DNA of 64,000 nt from Planctomycetota bacterium (GTDB taxonomy: Bacteria > Planctomycetota > B15-G4 > JADJEK01), in the NCBI GenBank assembly GCA_016709145.1, contig JADJEK010000001.1, positions 434,001 through 498,000 on the forward strand, read 5' to 3'. Both the position numbers and the translations under genes were made by a program. Positions 34,561 to 43,977 of the stretch are shown here, in pieces (the first letter of the stretch is position 1; the number at the start of each line of letters is the position of its first letter). Under the pieces are notes generated by a model. The model made no database searches. It was not told where the DNA came from and saw nothing but the letters and a program-made list of their open reading frames with translations.

Positions 34561-37274
34561 GGGGACACCTCCAGCGTGAATCGAATCGTCGTCGTTCCTC
34601 CCGCGGTCGGCGGCGCGGTGATCGTGACCCACGTGTCGCCGTCGGCGCGCGTCTCCTGCGTCGCCGTGCCGATCACGTCGGAGACCGCGACCTTGCCCTT
34701 CCCCGCATTCAGGACGACCTGCGTGTTCGACCCGGTCACGACCTCGAAGCGGCGCACGATCTTCAATGAGGGGTTCAGCGCGCCTTCGAAGCGCTCGGAC
34801 ACCTTGGTTCCGTTCGACTCGTAGAGGAACGTCGGATGGCGCTTCGCGTCGAGGCGGTAGCCCTCGAACGTCCACGTCGTCGTGAACGCTTGGTCGCCGA
34901 GCCGCGGAACGAGCCTCACGGTCAACGGTGGCCCGGTCGGTGCTTTCCAGACGATCGGTCCGCGACCTTCGACGTTCATGCCGCCGCGACCCGACCATGC
35001 GCCGGCCGCATCGACGAACGCGCCGCGCCACGCTTCGACGAGGCGGCACGCGCGCGAATCGAACGCGAAGTGCAGTCCGACCGGCGTGCCGACGAGGATC
35101 GCCTTCGTGCCCGCGCTCTCGAGGAACGCGCGGAACACGATCGGCTCACGACTCGGGTCGAGCGTCAGCGTGCCCGCGGGTTCCACTCCGCTCGGCGGCA
35201 GCATCAAGTCGCGCTGCGCCATGTACGACCACAGCGCGTCGGCCTGGCGGTGCCAATCCCCGCCGTAGAGATCGAGCACGGCCGTCTGCCCGTTCAAGTT
35301 GAACGCGGGCATGCGCGTGCCGGGCTTGAAGCGCGAAGGCGTCGGGAAGTACGCGGTCCACCACTCGTAGCGCAGGCGCTCGTGGAACTGATCGAGCCGC
35401 GGTCCCGGCGTGCCAGCGGCCGGCAGATCCTTGAAGTTGTGACAGTTCACGCAGTTCAAGCCCTGTGCGCCGGCCAGCGTGCGGCCGTTCTGCGCCGCGT
35501 CGTCGGTCGGCGCGGGCGGCGAGCCTTCGCTCTCGCGCAGCACTCCTTCGGATGCGCTGAAGCACTCGGCGAGGCGCACGTTGGCTTGCGTGAACGTCGG
35601 CATGCGCACGGCCATGAACGGACGCGCACGCTCGGTGCCGCCGATCATCTCTTCCATCCACTCGGTGCGCAGCTTGAAGCCGACGCTGGTGAGGTCCGGC
35701 GGAATGCGGCCTTCGTCACCGAGGTCGACGCGATCGTCGGCGCTCTGGAAGTACGGCTTCAGCGCGGCGTTGACGCCACCGACGCCGTCCTTCGCGTGAC
35801 ACGCGGAGCACGAGTTGTACATGCGGCCGCGGCGCAGCTCGTCGAGGGGCGAGGTCTTGCCGAACGCGGCCTTCACGGCGGCGAGACCCGCGATCAACGC
35901 ATCGCGTTCGCCCGGGCCGAACGCGTAGCGCGGAGTCGCGGTGTCGGCGCCATCGAGGCATCCGCGCGCCGGATCGAGTTCGGCGAGGTTCTTCGCGGGC
36001 GCGCGCGTCGACGGCGCGCCTTCGATCGTGTGACAGCTCGCGCAGCCGGCCGATTGGAATGCGGCCTTGCCGCGCGCGACGCGCTCGGCGGCCGGCACGA
36101 GCGCATCGAGCGGCCTCTCCATCGTCGTGTGCAAGTACGCGGCGATCGCCGCCGCTTCGCTCTCGGTCAGGTTCAGCGTCGGCATGCGGCCGTCGGGGTA
36201 GATGTGCGTCGGATCGCGAAGCAGGCGCTCGAGTCCGTCACGACGCCACTTGCCCGCGATCGCGCCGTATGCGCGCGGAACGCGCACTTCGGGCACTTCG
36301 TCGGCGAACTGCGGATCGTGGAACACCGCGAACGGCGACTCGAGCGGTCCGTGGCAGACGATGCAGCCGACCGTGTGGTACAGGCGACGGCCTTGCTCGA
36401 GCTGGGCGTCGTTTTGCTCGTCGGCCGGCGTGGGTGCGGCCGCAGGCGTACTCGACAGCGACGCGATGTAGTGCGCGATGTCCTCCGCGGCCGCGAGGCG
36501 CGTGGCTTCGTCGCCGACGAACACCGACGGCATGTCGCCCTTGCCCTCGCCGCGCGCATACGTTTCGAGCCAGTGCGCGGCCCACGCAGGTTCCGCGCGT
36601 TGCGCGAGCGTGTCCAACGTCGGGCCGGGACGACGGCCGACGACGGTCGCGAGCATCGGCGACGGTTCGTGACAGTTCGTGCAGCCCTTCTGCTGCAAGA
36701 GCACGCGACCGAGCACGTGCATCATGTCGCCGCCGACGTCTTGCATCTTGCCTTCGGGCAGGCGCACGGCCCACGACGGGATCGGCTCGAGCTCGAAGCC
36801 ATCGACGCCCGAACGCGACCACAGCGCACGCAGACGCGCGAGCTCGCCCTGTCCTCGCGTGTAGACCACGCGCACGCGCACGGGCTCCGTGCCGAGTTGG
36901 AGTGCGCCGGTCGTCGCGCGAGCGCGACCCTGCGTCACGCACTTCGCGAGTTCCGCGCCGCTCGTGCTCTCGACGTGCACCTCGGCCTCACCACCGGCGG
37001 CGTCGACGCCGAACACGAACGTGCCCGCGATCGGCGGCGTCAGGGTCGCGCTGTAGGTCGCGGTGAAGCCGCGCGCGGGGATCGAGGGATGGACCGCCTC
37101 TTGATCGCGCAGCACGAACGCCGCGTTCGACGCCAAGCCTGCGGCTTGGACTCCAGCCGCGGAGTACGTCGCGTGCCAGCCCCCGGGTGAGGGCACTTGT
37201 CTCGCGGAACTCGTGTTCGCGCACCACGACAACACGGCGACCAGGACGAACTGCGGGCGGATCGTCACGCGCAA
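34557..37274 (-). CDS. Exported PA14-domain multihaem cytochrome c (five CXXCH)
   Basis: This 905-residue protein has a signal peptide (FVLVAVLSWCANTSSARQ) and a PA14-like carbohydrate-binding domain at about residues 33-165 (FTATYSATLTPPIAGTFVFG). Five c-type haem sites follow: CTNCH (about 196), CIVCH (about 301), CASCH (about 409), CSACH (about 487) and CVNCH (about 606), each in a cytochrome-c-like fold with downstream Met candidates (DMPSVF, GRMPTLN, TRMPAFN). The last 200 residues are a beta domain without haem motifs. It overlaps the ThuA/DUF1080 gene by four bases and is first in the operon. It probably carries electrons from a sugar oxidation on the partner protein to the respiratory chain; the partner assignment is inference. 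Confidence 0.92.
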   Translation of the reverse strand: MRVTIRPQFVLVAVLSWCANTSSARQVPSPGGWHATYSAAGVQAAGLASNAAFVLRDQEAVHPSIPARGFTATYSATLTPPIAGTFVFGVDAAGGEAEVHVESTSGAELAKCVTQGRARATTGALQLGTEPVRVRVVYTRGQGELARLRALWSRSGVDGFELEPIPSWAVRLPEGKMQDVGGDMMHVLGRVLLQQKGCTNCHEPSPMLATVVGRRPGPTLDTLAQRAEPAWAAHWLETYARGEGKGDMPSVFVGDEATRLAAAEDIAHYIASLSSTPAAAPTPADEQNDAQLEQGRRLYHTVGCIVCHGPLESPFAVFHDPQFADEVPEVRVPRAYGAIAGKWRRDGLERLLRDPTHIYPDGRMPTLNLTESEAAAIAAYLHTTMERPLDALVPAAERVARGKAAFQSAGCASCHTIEGAPSTRAPAKNLAELDPARGCLDGADTATPRYAFGPGERDALIAGLAAVKAAFGKTSPLDELRRGRMYNSCSACHAKDGVGGVNAALKPYFQSADDRVDLGDEGRIPPDLTSVGFKLRTEWMEEMIGGTERARPFMAVRMPTFTQANVRLAECFSASEGVLRESEGSPPAPTDDAAQNGRTLAGAQGLNCVNCHNFKDLPAAGTPGPRLDQFHERLRYEWWTAYFPTPSRFKPGTRMPAFNLNGQTAVLDLYGGDWHRQADALWSYMAQRDLMLPPSGVEPAGTLTLDPSREPIVFRAFLESAGTKAILVGTPVGLHFAFDSRACRLVEAWRGAFVDAAGAWSGRGGMNVEGRGPIVWKAPTGPPLTVRLVPRLGDQAFTTTWTFEGYRLDAKRHPTFLYESNGTKVSERFEGALNPSLKIVRRFEVVTGSNTQVVLNAGKGKVAVSDVIGTATQETRADGDTWVTITAPPTAGGTTTIRFTLEVSP

Positions 37275-37299
37275 CTCCTGTCAGCGAGGGAACCGAGTT

Positions 37300-37641
37300 C
37301 CGAGCGAAGGGGGCGCGATTCTATGGCGTGGACGCGTGGCGGCGAGTGCCGAGTTGGCTCGAGTCGCGCGATTGCGCGTGGGTGATCGTGAGTCGTTCCG
37401 CGTGACTGCACCGGCGGCGGCGGCCGAGTTCCCGCGGCTGCGGCTGTACGACGTCCACGTCGATCCGAACGAACGGAACTCGGTGTCCGACGCGGATCCT
37501 GCGACGACGGAGCGCATGCGCTCGCTACTGCGCGGGATCGAGACCGAGAGTCGCTCGCTGGCCTTCGCGCTGGAGCGTGCGAGCGAGGACGACGGCGACG
37601 ACCAAGCACTCCGCGAACTCGGCTACCTCGGCGGCGAGTAA
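37300..37641 (+). pseudogene. C-terminal remnant of a sulfatase
   Basis: The last 70 codons before the stop at 37641 match the end of type I sulfatases: LYDVHVDPNERNSVSDADP, then a helical segment, then ALRELGYLGGE. The upstream part is open but has no Cys-x-Pro-x-Arg active site and no alkaline phosphatase-like core. It runs into the start of the cytochrome gene on the opposite strand. This is a truncated gene end, not a functional sulfatase. Confidence 0.7.
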
Positions 37642-37744
37642 CGCCCCCCCCGGCCGACGTCACCGAATCCTCCCGAACCCGGACCTCGGCAGCGCGGCAT
37701 GCCGCGTGCATGATCCGGCACATCGTCCGGTTCGGAGAGGTGTC

Positions 37745-39388
37745 ATGCGAGTCGCGACCATCGTCGTCCTGGTGCTGTCCTGCGCAACGCCATCCCTGAG
37801 GGCTCAGCATCTCCTGCGCACGATCGCCGCGCCGGCGGACGCCTACGAGTTCGGCTTTGCCGTGGCGGGTGGCGCCGACGTCGACGGTGACGGCTACGAC
37901 GACGTCGTGATCGGGAGTCCGAGTTCACCGTCGGCGCAGTCGAGCGGGGGTCGCGTCGACGTCCACTCCGGCGCATCCGGGATGGCGCTGCATCAATGGG
38001 GATCGGGCGGCGCGTCCGATCGCTACGGAACGAGCGTGCGCTTCTGCGGCGACGTCGACGGCGACGGCTTCGTCGACGTCGTGATCGGCGCTCCGCAGTT
38101 CGCGTTCGCGAACGCTTCGCAAGGCGGCTTCGTCGAAGTGCGCTCCGGCGCGAGCGGAGCGATCCTGCGCCAAGTGGCCGGCAACGTCGGTGACTTCGCC
38201 GGATGGAGCGTCGACGGAGGGCACGACGTCGATCTGGACGGCACTCCGGATTTCGTGTTCGGCGCTCCGCAGCAGCAAATCGGTAGTAACGCTCCCGGCT
38301 ACGTGCGCGTGGTGTCGGGCGCGAACGCAACGACGTGGATGCAGCGCGTCGGGCCGATCGCGAAGGGTCAGTTCGGTTCCGTCGTTCGGTTCCTCGGCGA
38401 CGCGACCGGTGACGGCGTCTCGGAACTCGCCGTGTCCGCATCGAACGCCGGCTCGGTGCCGACGTTCGGTGGACGCATCCTCGTGTACTCCGCCAGCAAT
38501 GCGTCGCTGCTCTGGCAGTTCGCCGGAACCACTGCCGACGAGCAGGTCGCAGCGTCGATCGCCGCTCCGGGTGACCTCGACGGTGACGGACTCGCCGACG
38601 TCGTGTTCGGATCGCCGGGGGTCGACCTCGCGCTCCAAGACCTCGGCCGCGTGACGGCGGCACGAGGCAGCAGCGGTGTGCCACTGTGGTCGCGCACAGG
38701 CTCCGCGGCAGGGTTCGGACTCGGCGGCAGCGCGGCCTCAGCCGGCGATCTGGACGGCGATGGAGTCGGCGACGTGCTGATCGCCAATCGACCGACCCAA
38801 CCGTTCGTGATGGAGATCCAGGTCCTGTCGGGTTCCAGCGGCGCAGCGCTCGCGACGTGGTCCGATCCCTACGAGGCCAGCGCATTCGGGCAGGCGCTCG
38901 ATGGCGCCGGAGACGTGAACGGCGACGGTTCGATCGAGCTCGTGGTCGGCGCACCCGCGGAGGGCGGCCCCGCGCTTCCGATCGGAGCGGTCGGCCTCGT
39001 CACCTTCCAATGCGGCATCGCGGTGTCGCTCGGTGCACCTTGCAACCCCGCGGCACCGCATCCGAGTCTCATGCTCGACGGCTGCGCGGTCGGGGCCGCT
39101 GCGATGACGTTGAGTCTCACCAACGGGGTGCCGCAAGCCCCGACGATCGTCTGCGCCAGCGTCAATCCGATGCAAGTCGCGGTCGGAGGCGGCTGCTCGT
39201 GGTTCGTCGGCGTGCCGTTCGTCGCGGTCGGGCCGTTCCCGCTGACGCAGAGCGGCTCGTTCTTTGCGGCCGTCGACCTGCCGGCGCAGGCGCAGCAGCT
39301 CACGTTCATCCTGCAAGCCGCGTTGGCCGACCCCGCCGCCGCGACCGGCTTCGCGTTGTCGGATGCCGTGTTCGTCGCCTTGCCGTGA
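37745..39388 (+). CDS. Exported FG-GAP repeat (integrin alpha-like propeller) protein
   Basis: This 547-residue protein has GGAGAGG five bases before the ATG and a signal peptide (VATIVVLVLSCATPSLRAQ). Seven FG-GAP blades are visible with calcium-binding loops and the G-A-P closing motif: GGADVDGDGYDDVVIGSP, CGDVDGDGFVDVVIGAP, GHDVDLDGTPDFVFGAP, LGDATGDGVSELAVSA, PGDLDGDGLADVVFGSP, AGDLDGDGVGDVLIA and AGDVNGDGSIELVVGAP. The last 140 residues are a beta domain with paired Cys (CGIAVSLGAPCNPAAPHPSL). It is probably an extracellular or outer-surface adhesion-type protein. It stands alone between the sulfatase remnant and ctaA. Confidence 0.88.
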   Translation: MRVATIVVLVLSCATPSLRAQHLLRTIAAPADAYEFGFAVAGGADVDGDGYDDVVIGSPSSPSAQSSGGRVDVHSGASGMALHQWGSGGASDRYGTSVRFCGDVDGDGFVDVVIGAPQFAFANASQGGFVEVRSGASGAILRQVAGNVGDFAGWSVDGGHDVDLDGTPDFVFGAPQQQIGSNAPGYVRVVSGANATTWMQRVGPIAKGQFGSVVRFLGDATGDGVSELAVSASNAGSVPTFGGRILVYSASNASLLWQFAGTTADEQVAASIAAPGDLDGDGLADVVFGSPGVDLALQDLGRVTAARGSSGVPLWSRTGSAAGFGLGGSAASAGDLDGDGVGDVLIANRPTQPFVMEIQVLSGSSGAALATWSDPYEASAFGQALDGAGDVNGDGSIELVVGAPAEGGPALPIGAVGLVTFQCGIAVSLGAPCNPAAPHPSLMLDGCAVGAAAMTLSLTNGVPQAPTIVCASVNPMQVAVGGGCSWFVGVPFVAVGPFPLTQSGSFFAAVDLPAQAQQLTFILQAALADPAAATGFALSDAVFVALP

Positions 39389-39473
39389 GCACGCCGTCGT
39401 GAGCACGCCTCGCGGCGCGATGCCGCAGGCCCGACGCCTTGTCAGGACGTCGGGAGCGCGCGAGAACTGCGGC

Positions 39474-40523
39474 ATGACTCGACCGCTCGAAGATTGGCCG
39501 TTGGCACAGCGGCGCGCCGTCGCCATCTGGCTGCTCGTGATCTGCGGCCTCGTGTTCGCGATGGTCGTCGTCGGCGGTTACACGCGACTGACCAATGCCG
39601 GACTCTCGATCGTCGATTGGAAGCCGATCGTCGGCGCGATCCCGCCGCTGACCGACGCGGCGTGGGCCGACGAGTTCGCGAAGTACCAAGGCTCGCCCGA
39701 GTACCAGCAGGTCAACACCCACTTCACGCTGGAGCAGTTCAAGCCGATCTTCTGGACCGAGTGGTTCCACCGCTTCCTCGGTCGCCTGATCGGAATCGCG
39801 TTCGCGATCCCGCTGATCGTGTTCGCGGCGCGCCGGTGGCTTCCGCGCCGATTGTTGCCGTGGCTCGTCGCGATCTTCGTGCTCGGCGGACTGCAGGGCG
39901 CGCTCGGTTGGTACATGGTGAAGAGCGGACTCGTGCATCGGCCCGAGGTCAGTCAGTACCGACTCACGGCGCATCTGTCGGCGGCCGTGCTGATCCTCGG
40001 CGTGACCACGTGGACCGCACTGACGTTGCTCGCGCCGCGACCGCCGCGATTCGACTCGCCCGCTCGCACATCGGTCGCGCGCTGGGCCCGACTCGCGCTC
40101 TGCATCGTCTGCGTGATGATCGTCTCCGGCGGATTCGTCGCCGGCACCGATGCGGGATTCCGCTGGAACACGTTCCCGACGATGGATGGCGCACTCGTTC
40201 CGAGCGAGCTCTATCCGTCCCCCGCGCTGATGGCGCCGTTCGAGGACGAACGGACGATCCAGTGGAACCATCGCGTGCTGGCGTTGGTCGTCACCGTGGT
40301 GCTGGTGTCGTTCTGGTGGCGCGCATCACGCGCGTCCGTGCCGGTTGCGGTCCGTGCGGCAGCGCACTTCGTCCTCGGCGCTTTGGCCCTGCAAGCGGCG
40401 CTCGGCATCGCGACGCTCGTTCTCGGCGTCCCGGTCGCGCTCGGTGTCCTTCACCAAGCGGGTGCGATCGTGCTGTTCACCGCGTGCTTGCTCGCCGTTC
40501 ACCGATTGCGATCGGACGGCTGA
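39474..40523 (+). CDS. ctaA: Haem A synthase (COX15/CtaA family)
   Basis: This 349-residue integral membrane protein converts haem O to haem A for aa3-type cytochrome oxidase. Eight hydrophobic segments are present. The conserved His ligands appear in WFHRFLGRLIG, GLVHRPEVSQYRLTAHLS, IQWNHRVLAL and VLHQAGAIVLF. Other family features are GGYTRLTNAGLSIVDWKP (near residue 40) and GFVAGTDAGFRWNTFP. The QW-H spacing and a loop with EWFH fit the proteobacterial/mitochondrial type 2 class. The ATG at 39474 follows an 85-base gap with a small hairpin. The 3' end overlaps the convergent gene by 25 bases. No ctaB or cox genes are nearby. Confidence 0.93.
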   Translation: MTRPLEDWPLAQRRAVAIWLLVICGLVFAMVVVGGYTRLTNAGLSIVDWKPIVGAIPPLTDAAWADEFAKYQGSPEYQQVNTHFTLEQFKPIFWTEWFHRFLGRLIGIAFAIPLIVFAARRWLPRRLLPWLVAIFVLGGLQGALGWYMVKSGLVHRPEVSQYRLTAHLSAAVLILGVTTWTALTLLAPRPPRFDSPARTSVARWARLALCIVCVMIVSGGFVAGTDAGFRWNTFPTMDGALVPSELYPSPALMAPFEDERTIQWNHRVLALVVTVVLVSFWWRASRASVPVAVRAAAHFVLGALALQAALGIATLVLGVPVALGVLHQAGAIVLFTACLLAVHRLRSDG

Positions 40524-41722
40524 TCGCCGGCAAGTCGCGCCAAGGTGGCGTCGCGCACCGCAACGGCAACGGCCGACCACGACGTGCGCTGCTTGGTCGC
40601 GAGATCGAGCGCGGACGACTTCTGCGTGGCGGGGAATTCCTTCGCGCGTTCGCCGAAGCTCTCGGAGAACTGGGCCGCGAGTTCGTAACCGTTCCACAAG
40701 CGTTCCGGCAGCGGGCGCGCGGCGATGAACGCCTTCAGCTCGGTGAGCACCTTGCCCACGTCACCGTCGTTCAATTCGACCAGCACGTCGATCTGGTGGC
40801 GCAACGACAGCAAGTTCTGTCCGGCCGATTCGTAGTCGTACCGCGCGAGCCGCGCCGGCAACTTCACGTCGGACGGCAGCGCCAGCGCGTACGCCGACGC
40901 TTCGATGAAACCGCGGTACTGCCGGTACGCGAGGAACATGTTCTGGTTCTTGTCGTGGCGGATCTGCAAATCCCAGCGCTTGCCCTCGACCGCGGCGAAC
41001 TTCACCACGAAGTCGGCAAGCATCGCGTCGTAGAAGAACGGCGCTTCCTGCGTACCGGCACTGCGATCGAGCGCCTCGTAGAACGATTCGTCGCCATGCG
41101 GTCCGCCGTTGCGCCAGCTCTCGAGGAACAACGCGTACTCGTCCGCGCCGTGGTCGACGTCGAGTTCACGCTCGATCGACGCGACCAGCAGTTCGAGTTC
41201 GGGGACGCAGCCGTGGGCGAGTGCCTCGGCGATCGCCGCGCCCGGGAGGTCCTCGACGGAGAGCGGCTTCTTCGCCCGCAGTGCAGATGCCAGCGCACGG
41301 TCGGCGTCGTCGACACCGACGACGTCGCGGAACCCGAAGCGGTAGCGCACGTGCGCCGGCAGCGGGAACACGCGCGGCTCCGCGGGCGGCGCGCCGGGCT
41401 TGCGCAGGTTCTTCTCCTTCAGCTTCGCAGTGGCGGCCGGTGCGCCGTTCATCAGCGTTCGCGCCAGAGCGCGCAGCGCCTTCACGCGGGCAGCTTCGTT
41501 CCGTCCGTCCGGCGAGAACGTCGGGACCGCGGATTCGATCGCGTGCAGCAACTCGATCGCCGCGTCATGGGCCGCTTTGCCATGGTGAGTCCGACGGAAG
41601 CCATCGAGGGCGTCCTCGACGGCGTCCGCACCCATGCGGACCGGGGTGATGTCCCCGGCACGTCCGAACTCGGCATTCCATAACGTGACCGACGCGATCA
41701 GAGCAGCGGGCAGCAGGCGCAT
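40499..41722 (-). CDS. Exported protein of unknown function
   Basis: This 407-residue protein starts with a signal-like segment (MRLLPAALIASVTLWNAEFGRA). Residues 30-100 are helical with an Arg/Ala/Leu heptad character (NEAARVKALRALARTLMNG). The middle has FPLPAHVRYRFGFRDVVGVD, then mixed alpha/beta segments (PELELLVASIERELDVDHGADEYALFLESWRNG and the DLQIRHDKNQNMFLAYRQYRG region). No metal, nucleotide or catalytic motif was recognised. The C-terminus is charged. It overlaps the end of ctaA by 25 bases on the opposite strand. The gene is clearly coding by its steady protein composition but no family is recognised. It may be planctomycete-specific. Confidence 0.75.
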   Translation of the reverse strand: MRLLPAALIASVTLWNAEFGRAGDITPVRMGADAVEDALDGFRRTHHGKAAHDAAIELLHAIESAVPTFSPDGRNEAARVKALRALARTLMNGAPAATAKLKEKNLRKPGAPPAEPRVFPLPAHVRYRFGFRDVVGVDDADRALASALRAKKPLSVEDLPGAAIAEALAHGCVPELELLVASIERELDVDHGADEYALFLESWRNGGPHGDESFYEALDRSAGTQEAPFFYDAMLADFVVKFAAVEGKRWDLQIRHDKNQNMFLAYRQYRGFIEASAYALALPSDVKLPARLARYDYESAGQNLLSLRHQIDVLVELNDGDVGKVLTELKAFIAARPLPERLWNGYELAAQFSESFGERAKEFPATQKSSALDLATKQRTSWSAVAVAVRDATLARLAGDQPSDRNR

Positions 41723-41825
41723 CGTCTCGACTCCTTTTCTCCAAGACCGAGGCTTGTACGCGAATCACGGCTTCCAGTGACCGGGTGACCTCGACACTTC
41801 TTCCAATCCTTACGATCCGGCGACC

Positions 41826-43853
41826 ATGCTCGACCTCATCGGCTCATCCTGCGTCGTTCTGTGCGCGATCCTCGGCCAGCCCCCGATCCAAGACGGGGTG
41901 GACGGGCGCGTGTTGCACGCGAACCTCGTGCATCTCGGGGACAGCGAGAAGTCCGACTGGAAGGACCTGCGGCTCCCGACCGCCACGACGCTGCAATTCG
42001 AGTTCGACGCCGAACGCAACCCTCGGCCCTGCGTGCTGTCGATCGTCAGCGCCGACGTCTCCGACGATTGGTCCGTCGTCCTGAACGGCAAGGTCGTCGC
42101 GTCGCTCGCGCGCGAGGTCGAGCGCGCGGCCCGTCTGTACGAATTGCCCGAGCGCTCGCTCGCCGACGGGACGAACACGCTGCTCGTCCGTTCGGAGCGT
42201 GGTACCGACGACATCCTCGTCGGCGACGTGCGCCTGCAAGCCGGGTCGATCCGCGAACTGAAGAAGCTGGCCGCCCTCGACGTCGTCGTGCTCGACGCCG
42301 ATTCGCGCGAGCCTCTGCCGGCACGCATCACGGTCCTCGACGGGTCGGGGCAGCGCACGCCGCTGTGGTACGCGACGTCGCCCGCGACCGCCGTGCGAAC
42401 CGGCGTCACGTACACGAAGGGCGGCGTGGCGCACATCGAAGCGGCCGCGGGCGCGCTGACCATCGTCGCCACGCGCGGCATGGAATGGAGCCTCGCGCGC
42501 CGTGAAGTCACGCTCGCCGTAGGCGCGCGCGAACGCGTCGAGCTGCTGCTGCGGCGCGAGGTCGACACACGCGGCCATGTCGCCGCGGATACGCACGTCC
42601 ACACGCTGACGTTTTCGGGGCACGGCGATTCGTCGGTCGAGGAACGCCAGATCACGCTCGCGGGCGAAGGCGTCGAGTTCGCCGTCGCGACGGACCACAA
42701 TCACCACACCGATTACGTGCCGACGCAACGCTCGCTCGGACTGAGCGCGTACTACACCACGATCACGGGCAACGAAGTGACGACCGACGTCGGCCACTTC
42801 AACTCGTTCCCGTTCGAGCCGGGCGCACAGCGGGCCGAGTACCGCGGCGACGATTGGACGAAGCTCGTCGCCGGGATCCGCGAGCGCGGTGCGCAGGTCG
42901 TGATCCTGAACCACCCGCGCTGGCCCGCGGTCGCCACCGGACCGTTCGGGCGCTATCGACTCGATCCCGCGACCGGCACGCTGACCGGCCAGACGTTCTG
43001 CGCGGACGCGACGGAGCTCGTGAACTCGACGCAATTGCTCGACGATCCGTTGCTGCTGTTCCGCGACTGGTTCGCGCTGTTGAACGGTGGCGTGCGCGTG
43101 TTCGCGGTGGGCTCGTCCGACTCGCACACGGTCGACGATCCGGTCGGACAAGGCCGCACCTACGTGCGCAGTACGACCGACGACCCGACGGCGATCGACG
43201 TCGACGCGACCTGCGAGGCCTTGCGCAACGGCAAGACATCGATCGCACTCGGCCTGTTCACGACCATCCGCGTGAACGAGGCCGCGAGCAGCGGCGACGT
43301 GTTGCGTCGAGCGAGCGGCGAGACCGTCGAAGCGCGGATCCGCGTTGCCAGCGCCCATTGGTTCACGCCGCGCGAACTCGTCGTGTTCCTGAACGGCAAG
43401 GCCGTCGAACGTCGAGCGCTGGACGCCACGCCCGGACGAGCGTTCGACGCGACGACGACCCTCTCGATGCCGTGGCCCGAGCACGACGCGTGGTTGGTCG
43501 CGGTCGCGCTCGGTGGCGGTTCGGGCGGATCGTGGTGGCCGATGCAGCAGGACTACAGCCTCGGCGCGACGAACCCCGTGTTCCTCGATGCGGACGGCGA
43601 CGGTGCTTGGTCGAGCCCGCGCCAGACCGCGACCGCACTGGCATCGCGTTGGAACGGCGGCGCGGCGGCGCTGATCGCGCTGGTGCGTGGACTCGACGAT
43701 GCCACGGCGATCCACCTCGTCGATGTCGCACGGACGCACGCCGCGTGGTCGCCCGAGTTGATCGACGCGATCGAAACCGCGGCAGCGGGCCGAGAGGAGC
43801 TACTTGCGTTCTTGAGTCGTTCGCGCGCTGCGGCGAACGCGCCGACGAAGTGA
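41826..43853 (+). CDS. Exported CehA/McbA-type PHP metallohydrolase
   Basis: This 675-residue protein has an N-terminal hydrophobic leader (GSSCVVLCAILGQPP). A beta domain with carbohydrate-binding character follows at about residues 25-245. The PHP phosphoesterase-type domain begins at RGHVAADTHVHTLTFSGHGD (about 250-270), with VEFAVATDHNHHTDY and FAVGSSDSHTVDDP supplying the remaining His/Asp metal ligands. A C-terminal beta domain ends with a helical tail. CehA/McbA enzymes hydrolyse esters or carbamates; many planctomycete members are uncharacterised. It is separated by about 100 bases from the divergently oriented unknown gene. The amidase gene begins 124 bases downstream. Confidence 0.85.
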   Translation: MLDLIGSSCVVLCAILGQPPIQDGVDGRVLHANLVHLGDSEKSDWKDLRLPTATTLQFEFDAERNPRPCVLSIVSADVSDDWSVVLNGKVVASLAREVERAARLYELPERSLADGTNTLLVRSERGTDDILVGDVRLQAGSIRELKKLAALDVVVLDADSREPLPARITVLDGSGQRTPLWYATSPATAVRTGVTYTKGGVAHIEAAAGALTIVATRGMEWSLARREVTLAVGARERVELLLRREVDTRGHVAADTHVHTLTFSGHGDSSVEERQITLAGEGVEFAVATDHNHHTDYVPTQRSLGLSAYYTTITGNEVTTDVGHFNSFPFEPGAQRAEYRGDDWTKLVAGIRERGAQVVILNHPRWPAVATGPFGRYRLDPATGTLTGQTFCADATELVNSTQLLDDPLLLFRDWFALLNGGVRVFAVGSSDSHTVDDPVGQGRTYVRSTTDDPTAIDVDATCEALRNGKTSIALGLFTTIRVNEAASSGDVLRRASGETVEARIRVASAHWFTPRELVVFLNGKAVERRALDATPGRAFDATTTLSMPWPEHDAWLVAVALGGGSGGSWWPMQQDYSLGATNPVFLDADGDGAWSSPRQTATALASRWNGGAAALIALVRGLDDATAIHLVDVARTHAAWSPELIDAIETAAAGREELLAFLSRSRAAANAPTK

Positions 43854-43977
43854 CGGGATTCCGCGCATGAGTCGCAACGCACAGCCCGATGATCGCGATC
43901 CTCGGACGCAACAACGGCGGCGCAAGAGGACGGGTCGAACGCGCGGTGGATCGCGCGGGCCTCGAGGAAGGAACGGC

